From: a virus
Direction: 5' to 3' (one strand)
IMG/VR virus record: IMGVR_UViG_3300042879_002447
Location: 1-48,515 of that record
Length of the DNA: 48,515 nt
The notes under the pieces are model-generated. The model did not search any database and had not been told where the DNA came from. It was given only the letters and a program-made list of their open reading frames with translations. Positions 35,710 to 43,861 of this stretch are shown here, piece after piece (position 1 is the stretch's first letter; every line of letters starts with the position of its first letter). The position numbers and the translations under genes were made by a program.

Positions 35710-35747
35710 GAATCATTAATAGATATATTTAACCTAGGAGATTATTC

Positions 35748-36395
35748 ATGAATAAATTAAAGAATATTGCTGATATTCTTCCCGAAGGACTTGATCAGTC
35801 TACTGTTGAAGCTATTTTCCGATTAGTAGACAATACAATAAATGATCAGGTTAATGAGAAGATTGGTTTACTTGAGGCAAAAGTTAGTGCCTATCTAAGA
35901 ACCAAAGTTGATCAGCTAAAAGAACAAGCTCTTACTGAGCTAAGTGAAGAGAACGAAGTATTCCGTAATGCTCGCCTCTTTGAATCGGTAAGAACTTTAA
36001 TGGCTCTAGAACTTAGTGATGCTGATGAAACAAATGCTCTTTCTGAGATGACCGAACAACACGGAGAACTTCAGGAAGAGTTTGACGTTTTAACTGAACA
36101 AGTTAATAAACTTGTCATTGAAAACGAAAAGCTTCAAGGCACTATTAAGGTTCTCAAGGATAAAGTTTCCCTAACGGAGGGTACTGTTGAGAAACTCAAG
36201 GGTCAAAAAGCACAACTTCTCGAAGAAGTTGAGAATCTTGTGGCTGCTAAGGATGAGGCTTTTAAGTCCTCTGAACAAGCAGTGGTGGTATCCAAAGCGG
36301 ATAAAGTTATCACCGAAGAAAAGGTAAATTTAAGAAATAATACCTTTTTAACTGATGAGGTCATGAAGTTCATGCCCTTCTCCCCAAAAAATTAA
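35748..36395 (+). CDS. 22: Prohead core scaffold protein (gp22-like)
   Basis: A 215-residue, acidic, almost entirely coiled-coil protein (EQHGELQEEFDVLTEQVNKL, then VIENEKLQGTIKVLKDKV and LKGQKAQLLEEVENLVAAK). It sits directly between the protease and the major capsid protein, the fixed place of T4 gp22. Several [LI]-x-E sites (ILPE13, LLE near 43-45) fit its expected digestion by the protease. Good AGGAG ribosome binding site. Shorter than T4 gp22 (269). Confidence 0.85.
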   Translation: MNKLKNIADILPEGLDQSTVEAIFRLVDNTINDQVNEKIGLLEAKVSAYLRTKVDQLKEQALTELSEENEVFRNARLFESVRTLMALELSDADETNALSEMTEQHGELQEEFDVLTEQVNKLVIENEKLQGTIKVLKDKVSLTEGTVEKLKGQKAQLLEEVENLVAAKDEAFKSSEQAVVVSKADKVITEEKVNLRNNTFLTDEVMKFMPFSPKN

Positions 36396-36408
36396 GGGAT
36401 TATAGATT

Positions 36409-38064
36409 ATGGATATAATGCATCGTACTGATGATACGTTGGTCCAGAAGTGGGAGCCTGTCCTTGAGGGCATCGGCAACGAGTACACTCGTCGTGTAAC
36501 GGCTCAACTTCTTGAGAACCAAGCAAGAGCAATTGTTCAAGAGCGAATTAACGAAGATATTACAACAAACACCACCACAACTGGTCAACTTGGCGTCTTC
36601 CAAAAGTTTGCTTTCCCTCTAGTTCGTAGAGTTTACCCCGAGCTAATCGCTAACAAGATCGTTGGTGTTCAGCCTATGCAGGGACCTGTTTCGCAAGTCT
36701 TCTACTTAGGTAACACCCGCGCTATTGGTGGCTCTCGTCAAACGGTTTACAGCAAGTTTAACCTAACTTATAAGGGTGGTGCTGCATATCCAATAGGATC
36801 ACTTCAGCATAATGCTATTGGAGCAGCCCTTAGTCAAGGTACATATAGAACTGCGGCAGGAGCATTAGCTCTTTCTGGTCCAGGTCTAGACGGTGATTTT
36901 GCTTCCAACGGGTTTGACGTATCAAACGTCCTAAACACTCTAAGCGGTTCTACGCAACTAGTAGGTGCGGGCGCTCCTTCGGGTACATTTGGTGGTCAAA
37001 TTGCTGCTTGGCCTAACGTAAGCGCAATTTATGGATACTCATTATCAGCAGGTGAGCGTCTAACTGGAACAGGCATCCCTGAGATGACATTCCACATCGA
37101 GCAAGAGGCAGTTGTGGCAAATACTCGTAAGATGCGTGCATTGTGGACTCTTGAAGCTTCGCAAGATCTCAAGGCTTATCACAATCTCGATCTAGAGCGT
37201 GAACTAACTGAACTTCTCTCAAAGGAACTTCAACTTGAAATAGACCGAGAACTCATAGAAGATCTTCGCATGATCGCTTATGGGTTCCGTAACCGTACTT
37301 TAGGTGGTGTAAACCAAAACCTAATGGATAACGATTATGTTTCACTAGGAGGATTCCCTGGTGTTAAGTCTAACCATGTTGTAGAGGATTTTGTTCCACA
37401 ACAGTTTACCTACGACTTTAACGGTGGGGAAGGTACTGGAACAGCTAAAGAATATGGTGGAGTTCTTACCTCATCAGGATCAAACGTCTTTATTATAGAC
37501 TTTGGTCAACAATCATTAAGTATGTATCCTCGCCACGTTGGTGAAGTTTATGCAAACCTCCTAGCACTAATCAACTTAGCTGCTCAGGACATTCACCGTA
37601 CCACAATGCGGGGTCCTGGTAACTGGCTACTAACCTCACCACTAGTTGCATCGCTCCTCGAAAGTGCTGCCAAGCTAGAAGGTGGTATCGCCCGCGAAGA
37701 TGGTCCAACAAACATGGGTGCCAACAGCATTCAGTTCAAGGGCAAGTTCATGGGTCGCTACGATCTCTATGTTGATCCCATGTTCCCACAAGACGAAATT
37801 CTTGTAGGCTATAAGGGTTCAAATGCTATGGACTCTGGATTCATCTACGCTCCATACATCCCACTACAACAGTTACCAACAATCACTGATCCTGAATCTT
37901 TCCAACCAAGAAAGGGTATTCTCACCCGCTATGGTAAGGTTCAGATTCAGCCCTACAACAGATTCTATAGAATGATCAGAATCGTTGGCCCAACGGCTAA
38001 CTACCTCTTCACACCATTTGCTAGAAATACTCAGACACTAAATAACACTAACTTCGGTTACTAG
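36409..38064 (+). CDS. 23: Major capsid protein (gp23-like)
   Basis: A 551-residue HK97-fold capsid protein of gp23 type; T4 gp23 is 521. Typical segments: FPLVRRVYPELIANKIVGVQ and QPMQGPVSQVFYLG in the N-arm region, FHIEQEAVVANTRKMRALWT, LDLERELTELLSKELQLEID, and a C-terminal RMIRIVGPTANYLF. A propeptide is likely: INE49/D50 (also VLE20/G and LLE36/N) fits the [LI]-x-E cleavage rule, near T4's E65. Codons differ from the tail genes (more C-ending codons such as CTC, AAC and CGC), as expected of the most highly expressed gene. AAGGGA precedes ATG 36409. A strong hairpin follows. Confidence 0.93.
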   Translation: MDIMHRTDDTLVQKWEPVLEGIGNEYTRRVTAQLLENQARAIVQERINEDITTNTTTTGQLGVFQKFAFPLVRRVYPELIANKIVGVQPMQGPVSQVFYLGNTRAIGGSRQTVYSKFNLTYKGGAAYPIGSLQHNAIGAALSQGTYRTAAGALALSGPGLDGDFASNGFDVSNVLNTLSGSTQLVGAGAPSGTFGGQIAAWPNVSAIYGYSLSAGERLTGTGIPEMTFHIEQEAVVANTRKMRALWTLEASQDLKAYHNLDLERELTELLSKELQLEIDRELIEDLRMIAYGFRNRTLGGVNQNLMDNDYVSLGGFPGVKSNHVVEDFVPQQFTYDFNGGEGTGTAKEYGGVLTSSGSNVFIIDFGQQSLSMYPRHVGEVYANLLALINLAAQDIHRTTMRGPGNWLLTSPLVASLLESAAKLEGGIAREDGPTNMGANSIQFKGKFMGRYDLYVDPMFPQDEILVGYKGSNAMDSGFIYAPYIPLQQLPTITDPESFQPRKGILTRYGKVQIQPYNRFYRMIRIVGPTANYLFTPFARNTQTLNNTNFGY

Positions 38065-38087
38065 TAACTGAATAGGTATTAATTAAA

Positions 38088-38118
38088 AGGGTCGGAGGAT
38101 TTTTTATCCTCCGACCCT
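38088..38118 (+). terminator. Perfect 13-bp hairpin after the major capsid gene
   Basis: AGGGTCGGAGGAT, loop TTTTT, ATCCTCCGACCCT, 24 bases after the capsid stop. It is the most GC-rich and stable hairpin noticed in the window. A downstream T-run is missing (CTATCGTTCC follows), so it is not a classic intrinsic terminator; it may block 3' exonucleases to protect the abundant capsid mRNA, or end it with help. A promoter-like box follows at 38128. Confidence 0.75.
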
Positions 38119-38127
38119 CTATCGTTC

Positions 38128-38136
38128 CTATATAAT
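38128..38136 (+). promoter_or_regulatory. CTATATAAT promoter-like box after the capsid hairpin
   Basis: Identical nonamer to 5076-5084, ten bases before ATG 38147, with a GAGAGG ribosome binding site between (38138-38143). Hairpin then promoter then a new gene array is a natural transcription-unit border. Candidate late promoter; inferred. Confidence 0.45.
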
Positions 38137-38146
38137 TGAGAGGCTT

Positions 38147-38320
38147 ATGTATAAGTATATAAGTAAATGCAGATGTAATATGCTGCTTTATGTGGATGGG
38201 AATATAATAGAAATACGCCCTTCTGAATTATTTGAGTCTAAAGCTCTAATGGATTCTAGATACTTAGAGCTAATCGAAGAGCCTAAACAAGAAGAACCTG
38301 AAATAAAGAAGAAGAAATAA
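38147..38320 (+). CDS. Small protein opening the neck gene array (57 aa)
   Basis: A 57-residue protein, MYKYISKCRCNMLLYVDGNI at the start and a KQEEPEIKKKK tail. GAGAGG lies three bases upstream of the ATG and the next gene follows after one base. Its plan (short strand N-x-L/V-x-hydrophobic, turn, I-x-P/G, helix, L-x-x-R-x-hydrophobic) resembles the 58-residue protein at 41476, which likewise opens an array and precedes a tail gene. Function unknown; a small structural or assembly protein is possible. Confidence 0.6.
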   Translation: MYKYISKCRCNMLLYVDGNIIEIRPSELFESKALMDSRYLELIEEPKQEEPEIKKKK

Positions 38321-38321
38321 T

Positions 38322-39194
38322 ATGGTAGTAAAAGTAGATCCAATGTTACTATATTATGGAGATACATTCGGAACCTATGCTGGTAGAAACTTAGGTGATA
38401 CCGATATTTACTCCACGGCTATTGATTCTTCTAAATTAAACACAGGTACTTTTGAAGATGGTATTGAATTAAATAACTTTGAAAAGACTATAAAAGATTT
38501 TATATTAGCTCGTTTAGGTTATCCTGTTGTAAGAGTTGAGTTAACAGACTTCCAAATTAAGACCGCTATAGATGAAGCCATAACAAATCTAGACTATCAT
38601 GCTCCATTCTGGACTACTCAAATGGCTGCATTTGATACAATAGCGGATGTTAATATGTATATGCTTCCAACCCATATTGCTTATAATTTAAGCTACTGTG
38701 TATACAAAAAATCATTATTAAGTTTCCAAAATATGGCTGGGACACTTGAGTTTGATTTCTTCATTAAATATTTCCAAGATAACTTTTTAATGTCTAATTT
38801 TAATGTTTCTGATTTCTATTTAATGCAAATGAATTTAGAAATGATCAGAAAGGTATTGAGTCAAGAAGGTTCTTGGGATATAATAAATGGTAATATTCTA
38901 CAACTATACCCTGCTCCAGCAGTGAATGGTGAGACAGTTATCGTAGTTTATAGAGGGTTAGATACAGCTACGATGCATCCTTACTATAAAAACTGGATTC
39001 AAAGATTCGCTCTTGCTGTTGCTAAGGGTATCCTTGGCGAAATAAGAGGAAAGTATTCTTCACTCCCATCTCCTGGGGGTGGAGCTACATTAAACGGTAA
39101 AGACTTGCTTTCAGCAAGCCAGCAGGAGAAAGAAAAACTTAAAGAGGAGCTACTATATGAAATAGAAGAGCCTCCAGTATTTACATTATTCTAA
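38322..39194 (+). CDS. 13: Neck protein gp13-like
   Basis: A 290-residue protein resembling T4 gp13 (309), which completes the head and receives the tail. Recognisable: FILARLGYPVVRVELTDFQI (about 65-84), a following helical EAITNLDYHA, WIQRFALAVAKGILGEIRGK (about 226-245), the glycine turn LPSPGGGATLNGKDLL, and a charged helix QQEKEKLKEELLYEIEEPP near the end. Lies after the capsid gene and upstream of gp14/gp15-like genes. Confidence 0.75.
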   Translation: MVVKVDPMLLYYGDTFGTYAGRNLGDTDIYSTAIDSSKLNTGTFEDGIELNNFEKTIKDFILARLGYPVVRVELTDFQIKTAIDEAITNLDYHAPFWTTQMAAFDTIADVNMYMLPTHIAYNLSYCVYKKSLLSFQNMAGTLEFDFFIKYFQDNFLMSNFNVSDFYLMQMNLEMIRKVLSQEGSWDIINGNILQLYPAPAVNGETVIVVYRGLDTATMHPYYKNWIQRFALAVAKGILGEIRGKYSSLPSPGGGATLNGKDLLSASQQEKEKLKEELLYEIEEPPVFTLF

Positions 39195-39203
39195 AGGACT
39201 ATT

Positions 39204-39548
39204 ATGAAAAATCAAAAAGGAAAAAAGGATTTAGCAGGATTATACCCACCATACGATAAGATTACCAGAGGTGATGTTATTGCTGGAAGAATTGGGAAAA
39301 AGAAAAAGATGCAGGATTGGACAGTTTATCATCAACTAGGTATTCACTTAGCGGAAGCTTTGGGGGTGGTTGCAGAACAGAAGGAACACCCTGATAAAGA
39401 AGAAGCTGAACGCTTTTCAAAAATGAGCGATAAGCAACTAAAGGAGCGTCCTGGAAAAGTTGATAATATGTCAGGAATAAAAGCTGCTGCAAAAAGAGCA
39501 GCAGCAAGAGGAGCTAAAAATGTTCCTCAATCAAAAAGACCTTACTAA
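39204..39548 (+). CDS. Basic head protein with internal targeting-like peptide (114 aa)
   Basis: A 114-residue, very basic protein. VYHQLGIHLAEAL (41-53) matches the peptide in the protease extension and in the protein at 35366; a gp21-type cut would fall after E51. The ~40 residues before it are also basic (GRIGKKKKMQD), and the C-terminus is a basic Ala/Lys/Arg helix (GIKAAAKRAAARGAKNVP). Unlike T4 internal proteins the site is not N-terminal, so both halves might be released. AAAGGACT precedes the ATG. Likely a DNA-binding internal protein. Confidence 0.6.
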   Translation: MKNQKGKKDLAGLYPPYDKITRGDVIAGRIGKKKKMQDWTVYHQLGIHLAEALGVVAEQKEHPDKEEAERFSKMSDKQLKERPGKVDNMSGIKAAAKRAAARGAKNVPQSKRPY

Positions 39549-39551
39549 GGT

Positions 39552-39779
39552 ATGAGTTTATTTATAAATAAAATAAAACAAATTCTTGTAGAAACAAGAT
39601 CAAAAGCATTAAAAAGATCTTTATCTAAAAGAATGCAGAGATTTACGGGACCTTCTGGACAAACTGAAAAACACACAGTTGTTCAAGGTTCTAAAGGTAG
39701 CCACGAAGAAAGACGCAAGCGTAGAGAGAAAACCAATCCTACAATTAGTAATCCCAAGTCTACAGTAGAAGTTGATTGA
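39552..39779 (+). CDS. Small basic head protein (75 aa)
   Basis: A 75-residue, strongly basic protein. Starts MSLFINKIKQILVETRSKAL, with ILVE14 or the shorter L-V-E as a possible gp21-type cut. The rest is Arg/Lys/Ser-rich (KRSLSKRMQRF, EERRKRREKT). It belongs with the other small basic proteins of the head block and overlaps the gp14-like gene (TGATG). Its match to the targeting motif is weaker than at 35366 and 39204. Confidence 0.58.
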   Translation: MSLFINKIKQILVETRSKALKRSLSKRMQRFTGPSGQTEKHTVVQGSKGSHEERRKRREKTNPTISNPKSTVEVD

Positions 39780-40357
39780 TGACAAAAAAGAACTTTAAAG
39801 TAACTACTAAGTTACCCCAGCTACCTGACGTATCAGAAGGTGAAAGCCTTTTGAATATGTTTGATCAGGAAAATCCTGATATTAACTTATTCAATCTTGT
39901 AGATGATGAATTAATAAGATTGGCTGGTAGCAAGTTCTATTTTTATAAATACCATCAGACAGATGATTATGATCCTGTATACATGGAGTCTAGAAACAAA
40001 CCAGTATCTAAAACTCCAATAGTAGTTCATGGTCACTATGATCCTGTTTCTATGGCAGAAGAATTATCTCAATTTGGATTAGAACTTACTAATGATCAAT
40101 TGTTTACTTTCAATAAAAGTTACATTGAAAAAAAGCTTGGTCGTTCAGTAATTCCAGGTGATGTTATCAAACCATTTTTTCAAAATCAAAAGTATGAAAT
40201 ATACCAAGTTGTGGAAGATGGTTTTGAGTCATATGGAGTTTACCATTTAGTATGCTCTGCTAAACTACTAAGAGATAACTCTGATGTTCAAGATACCCCA
40301 CTCACTCAAACTAGAGACACTGTAGGTGGAGTTGTATTTAAATTAAACAATGACTAA
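39779..40357 (+). CDS. 14: Neck protein gp14-like (tentative)
   Basis: A 192-residue protein starting at ATG 39779, which overlaps the previous stop (TGATG); a TTG one codon earlier is less likely. Features: DINLFNLVDDELIRLAGSKF, the VVHGHYDPVSMAEELSQFGL segment, a RSVIPGDVIKPFFQNQKYEI block and VEDGFESYGVYHLVCSAKLL. The fold looks like a small beta-sandwich head-tail connector. Placement between gp13-like and gp15-like genes matches T4 order 13-14-15. Direct resemblance to T4 gp14 (256) is weak. Confidence 0.62.
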   Translation: MTKKNFKVTTKLPQLPDVSEGESLLNMFDQENPDINLFNLVDDELIRLAGSKFYFYKYHQTDDYDPVYMESRNKPVSKTPIVVHGHYDPVSMAEELSQFGLELTNDQLFTFNKSYIEKKLGRSVIPGDVIKPFFQNQKYEIYQVVEDGFESYGVYHLVCSAKLLRDNSDVQDTPLTQTRDTVGGVVFKLNND

Positions 40358-41093
40358 TTATCCAATAAATACAACGATTGAAATTGTCAAGGATTGGCAA
40401 ACCTCTTCGTATTCAAATAACTCTAGGTATGCTACTCTTGAAGATACTATTAAAAAACGTCTTCAAGAAATGACAAGAGAGAAGCATAATATATCCTTTT
40501 TATACAAGGAATGCTTAAGAGCTATGCTTCACTGCTTTAGTGATATTGGATATTACGATTCTGAAGATAAGTTTATAGAAGTTAAATGTATTCATGCTAA
40601 CGCTGAACGAGCTATAGCAAAAATAACTCAAGAAGAAAATATAATTCTTCCAATAGTTTCTGTAGCACAAACAGTATCAGAAAATGATAATAACAGACAA
40701 AAGTATGAAAGTGTGTTGGTACATGAAAAAAAGTGGGATGAACAAAAAAATAGAGCTACAAGGATAGTCAGTTTATCCCCAAGAGCTATTAATATAAAAT
40801 ACCAAGTTAATCTTTGGTGTAAATACTTAGCAGATATGGATCAAATTTTAGAACAAATAAGACTAAAATTTAATCCAGAATTAGTTGTTCCAACTACATT
40901 CTCAACCGTAGCTAAGGCTTCATTAGATACAGAAGAAATTATAGGTGGATCTACAGCTAGGGATAAGGAGGATAGAATTTTACAAAAAACTTTAAACATA
41001 GTATTAAGAACATATATTCCAAGTCCTAAGTTTTTAATTACATCTACGGGTATGATTCAAGAAATAAAATCAGAAATTCAAATAGGAAGCTAG
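40350..41093 (+). CDS. 15: Tail sheath stabiliser/terminator gp15-like
   Basis: A 247-residue protein, near T4 gp15 (272), which caps the sheath and joins the tail to the neck. Supporting segments: HANAERAIAKITQEENIILP and IVSVAQTVSENDNNRQKYES, then the family-like SLSPRAINIKYQVNLWCKYL and ADMDQILEQIRLKFNPEL. Ends KFLITSTGMIQEIKSEI. Overlaps the gp14-like gene by eight bases and is followed after one base by the PAAR-like gene. Confidence 0.75.
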   Translation: MTNYPINTTIEIVKDWQTSSYSNNSRYATLEDTIKKRLQEMTREKHNISFLYKECLRAMLHCFSDIGYYDSEDKFIEVKCIHANAERAIAKITQEENIILPIVSVAQTVSENDNNRQKYESVLVHEKKWDEQKNRATRIVSLSPRAINIKYQVNLWCKYLADMDQILEQIRLKFNPELVVPTTFSTVAKASLDTEEIIGGSTARDKEDRILQKTLNIVLRTYIPSPKFLITSTGMIQEIKSEIQIGS

Positions 41094-41094
41094 T

Positions 41095-41421
41095 ATGCCT
41101 TTTGCGTCACAGGGAGCGCCAGTCACGGCACAGTGTGGGGATATTTTAACTCCTGGAAGTTTGAGAGTTAGGGTGGGAGGTCTTGGGTTATGTAGATTGT
41201 ATATAGATGGAGTTCCCATAGCTCTTCCTCCAGTACCTATTATTACTTCTCCAGAAACTACGCTAGTAAGAAGAGTGTTAGTAGAAGGAGTTCCATCTGC
41301 TGTGGTAGGTGATGAAGTAGCATTTCACCTTCTTAGCCCAACGGGACTTGGGCATGGTCCTGTACCTTCACCCATCCCTACAAAAATATTACCAACACAA
41401 ACTAGAGTTAATATTGGATAA
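41095..41421 (+). CDS. PAAR-like spike tip protein
   Basis: A 108-residue PAAR-type protein expected to cap the gp5 needle with a sharp, metal-stabilised tip. It shows repeating short strands and PAAR-like phrases: GAPVTAQCGDILTPGS, RLYIDGVPIALPPVPI, RVLVEGVPSAVVGDEVAFHL, and GLGHGPVPSPIPTKIL ending TRVNIG. It is encoded 28 kb from the spike itself, in the neck/sheath array; T4 likewise encodes gp5.4 apart from gene 5's baseplate neighbours. Candidate metal ligands are C14 and the two late histidines. Confidence 0.72.
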   Translation: MPFASQGAPVTAQCGDILTPGSLRVRVGGLGLCRLYIDGVPIALPPVPIITSPETTLVRRVLVEGVPSAVVGDEVAFHLLSPTGLGHGPVPSPIPTKILPTQTRVNIG

Positions 41422-41475
41422 AATATTATCAAAAAAAGTTAGTACCTTTAGTACATACATTTAGAGGATTAAGTT

Positions 41476-41652
41476 ATGAAGACCGTTAAAAATGATAGTT
41501 TACAAACATTCAATGTGTTTTTTAATACAGAAAAAGGATGTTTGGAGAAAAGTTTAAAACCAGGTGAGAGTATAGTTGTTCCAGATACATATATCACAGA
41601 ACAAATTAAAATACTACATAGACGTAAAATTTTTAAGATATCAAAGGCTTAG
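41476..41652 (+). CDS. Small protein preceding the sheath gene (58 aa)
   Basis: A 58-residue protein, MKTVKNDSLQTFNVFFNTEK at the start, with VVPDTYITEQIKILHRRKIF near the end. TTAGAGGA precedes the ATG (41476) and the sheath ATG lies ten bases after the stop. Similar size and plan to the 57-residue protein at 38147, suggesting paralogy. It opens the sheath-tube array after a 54-base AT-rich gap. Possible assembly factor; unknown. Confidence 0.6.
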   Translation: MKTVKNDSLQTFNVFFNTEKGCLEKSLKPGESIVVPDTYITEQIKILHRRKIFKISKA

Positions 41653-41662
41653 GAGATAAAGT

Positions 41663-43849
41663 ATGCCAAATTATGTAAGTCCAGGTGTATACACCATAGA
41701 GAAAGATATATCCGATTACACACCTTCTATCAATACTTCGGTAGTTGGAATTGTAGGTTTTGCATCTAAAGGACCTACTAACAAAGCTACTTTAATTACT
41801 AGTCAGAATCAACTAGTTAATACATTCGGACCTCCATCTGAAAATATTACAGGACAAGGTTTAGAGGGTGCTTTAGAAATTCTAGAGCAAACTAATAGCC
41901 TTTACTTTGTTAGAGCAGCAGACGAAGCTACGGCTAATGAAGCTTCTGCGGTATTAGCAATAGGAACTTGCCCCGCAATCATAGTTTCTGGATCTCAAAA
42001 TATGGCAGGAATGGTTAATGGATTTGGTGTTGGTAGATCTTTAACTTTAAGAATTCAAGTTTATAATAACTTAGGAGTCGCTCAATTTACTCAAAATGGT
42101 GGAGCAGGAAAAGACTTCGTAATACCTGCTGGAACTTCAACATTCCAATCAGAAGCTTTAAGAAAAATAATTGGTGGATCTTTAGATTATGATAAAGTAG
42201 GAGTTTTTGCCGAAGGAGATGATGATCCTGAAAACCTAAGCACCTTAGCGTTATCTGGTTATATTGTTGGATCATTTGCAGGTTCTGGTGCTTATATACA
42301 AGCTAGTGCCTGTACTGGAACTACCTTTGATCCTGTAAATGGTATTAATGCTTTAAGAGCAGTATGGACACCTAGTGCTGGAGTTGGAAATACTTATGGA
42401 GCTTCAGGTGTTTATTTATCAGCAGTCACTGCTTATGGTTTAACATTCGTAACAACAGGAACAAACTCTGTAGGATATGTTGTTGAGAGTTTATATCCAG
42501 GAACAGGGTATAATGGAGGTGCTACCACTTTCGGAACCACTAGTGGTAACTCAGTAACTCTAGAATCTTTAGGATCTAAGAACTTCTCATTAATAGTTAA
42601 TCAAGATGGAACTGCGGCTGAGACTTATAAAGTTAGCTTTGTTGGTTCTGGAAACTTCATAGAGAATATAATAAACACAGGTAGCACTGATCCTGTTTCT
42701 GATGTTATTAAAGGTAATATTTATGTTGGTGGTGCCGATGCTGCTGTAAATCCATTATCTAACTTTATTGGATCTCAACAAACCATGTTGGGAGGTACTG
42801 GAATTACTTATATATCAATAGGACAAGATGATGTAACATACACTGCTACAACTAACAGAGCTAGACTACTAAAGCTAGTAGAAACTACTGCTACAAATTT
42901 AGCAAATGGAACTGATGGCATGGGAGCAACCACAAATGCTGCTGCTGATGCCTTAATTGGAGATGCCGCTGCTGAACCAAAGACTGGTATGCAAGCTCTA
43001 GATGATAGAACTTTAAATATTGGTATAGCATTAGTTCCTGGAGTTCATACTCAATCAGTTCAGAATGCTCTAATAACTTTGGCTGAACAGACTCAAGACT
43101 TCCTAGCAGTTTTATCTCCTCCATATGCAGTAGGTACAACTCAAGATGCGATAGATTGGACAAATGGTAAGTCCTCTACAACATCAAACTCAAGAACCGC
43201 TGCTATAAATAGCTCCTATGCTGCTGTATACTGGCCTTGGGTTAAGGTTTTCTCAACCTTTGACGGTATAGATCGTTGGTATGATCCAGCTATCTTTGCT
43301 GCTCGTCAAATGGCTTATACTGATGCAGTAGACGATAGCTGGTTTGCACCCGCAGGATTCCGCAGAGGTCGTTTAACGAAGCCAACTGATGTTGAAGTTA
43401 AACTTAATCAAGGTGATAGAGATAGCCTTTACAGTGGTGGTAATATAGTTAACCCCATAGTATCATTCCCACAACAAGGCATAACAATCTTCGGTCAAAG
43501 AACTACTCAAAGAAGCCCAACTGCTCTTGATAGAGTTAATGTTCGTAGACTAATGATTTACATCAGAAAGATTATTCTACTATCTACTCAAAGATTTGTA
43601 TTTGAACCAAACGATATCTTTACTTGGAGACAAGTTGAGGGGGTTCTCAATCCACTTCTAGACGATATTCGTAGAAGAAGAGGTATAACAGAGTTCCGAG
43701 TTGTTTGTGATGAAACCACTAACACTCCATTAAGAGTTGATCGTAACGAAATGTGGACAAAGGTTTTAATTAAACCCACAAAGACTGCTGAAGTCCTCAT
43801 CTTTGAAATTAACCTAACTAATCAGTCTGCTCAGTTAGGCACTCTATAA
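41663..43849 (+). CDS. 18: Tail sheath protein (gp18-like)
   Basis: A 728-residue contractile sheath protein (T4 gp18 is 659). N-terminus MPNYVSPGVYTIEKDISDYT with TSVVGIVGFASKGPTNKATL is diagnostic. The C-terminal conserved core includes RAVWPWVK-like YAAVYWPWVKVFSTFDG, FAPAGFRRGRL, the handle-forming RRLMIYIRKIILLSTQRFVF, WRQVEGVLNPLLDDIRRRRG and KPTKTAEVLIFEINL. The variable middle (about 120-360), Gly/Ala/Thr-rich, forms the surface domains. AGGAGATAAAG precedes the ATG. Confidence 0.95.
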   Translation: MPNYVSPGVYTIEKDISDYTPSINTSVVGIVGFASKGPTNKATLITSQNQLVNTFGPPSENITGQGLEGALEILEQTNSLYFVRAADEATANEASAVLAIGTCPAIIVSGSQNMAGMVNGFGVGRSLTLRIQVYNNLGVAQFTQNGGAGKDFVIPAGTSTFQSEALRKIIGGSLDYDKVGVFAEGDDDPENLSTLALSGYIVGSFAGSGAYIQASACTGTTFDPVNGINALRAVWTPSAGVGNTYGASGVYLSAVTAYGLTFVTTGTNSVGYVVESLYPGTGYNGGATTFGTTSGNSVTLESLGSKNFSLIVNQDGTAAETYKVSFVGSGNFIENIINTGSTDPVSDVIKGNIYVGGADAAVNPLSNFIGSQQTMLGGTGITYISIGQDDVTYTATTNRARLLKLVETTATNLANGTDGMGATTNAAADALIGDAAAEPKTGMQALDDRTLNIGIALVPGVHTQSVQNALITLAEQTQDFLAVLSPPYAVGTTQDAIDWTNGKSSTTSNSRTAAINSSYAAVYWPWVKVFSTFDGIDRWYDPAIFAARQMAYTDAVDDSWFAPAGFRRGRLTKPTDVEVKLNQGDRDSLYSGGNIVNPIVSFPQQGITIFGQRTTQRSPTALDRVNVRRLMIYIRKIILLSTQRFVFEPNDIFTWRQVEGVLNPLLDDIRRRRGITEFRVVCDETTNTPLRVDRNEMWTKVLIKPTKTAEVLIFEINLTNQSAQLGTL

Positions 43850-43861
43850 GGAATAAATTAA

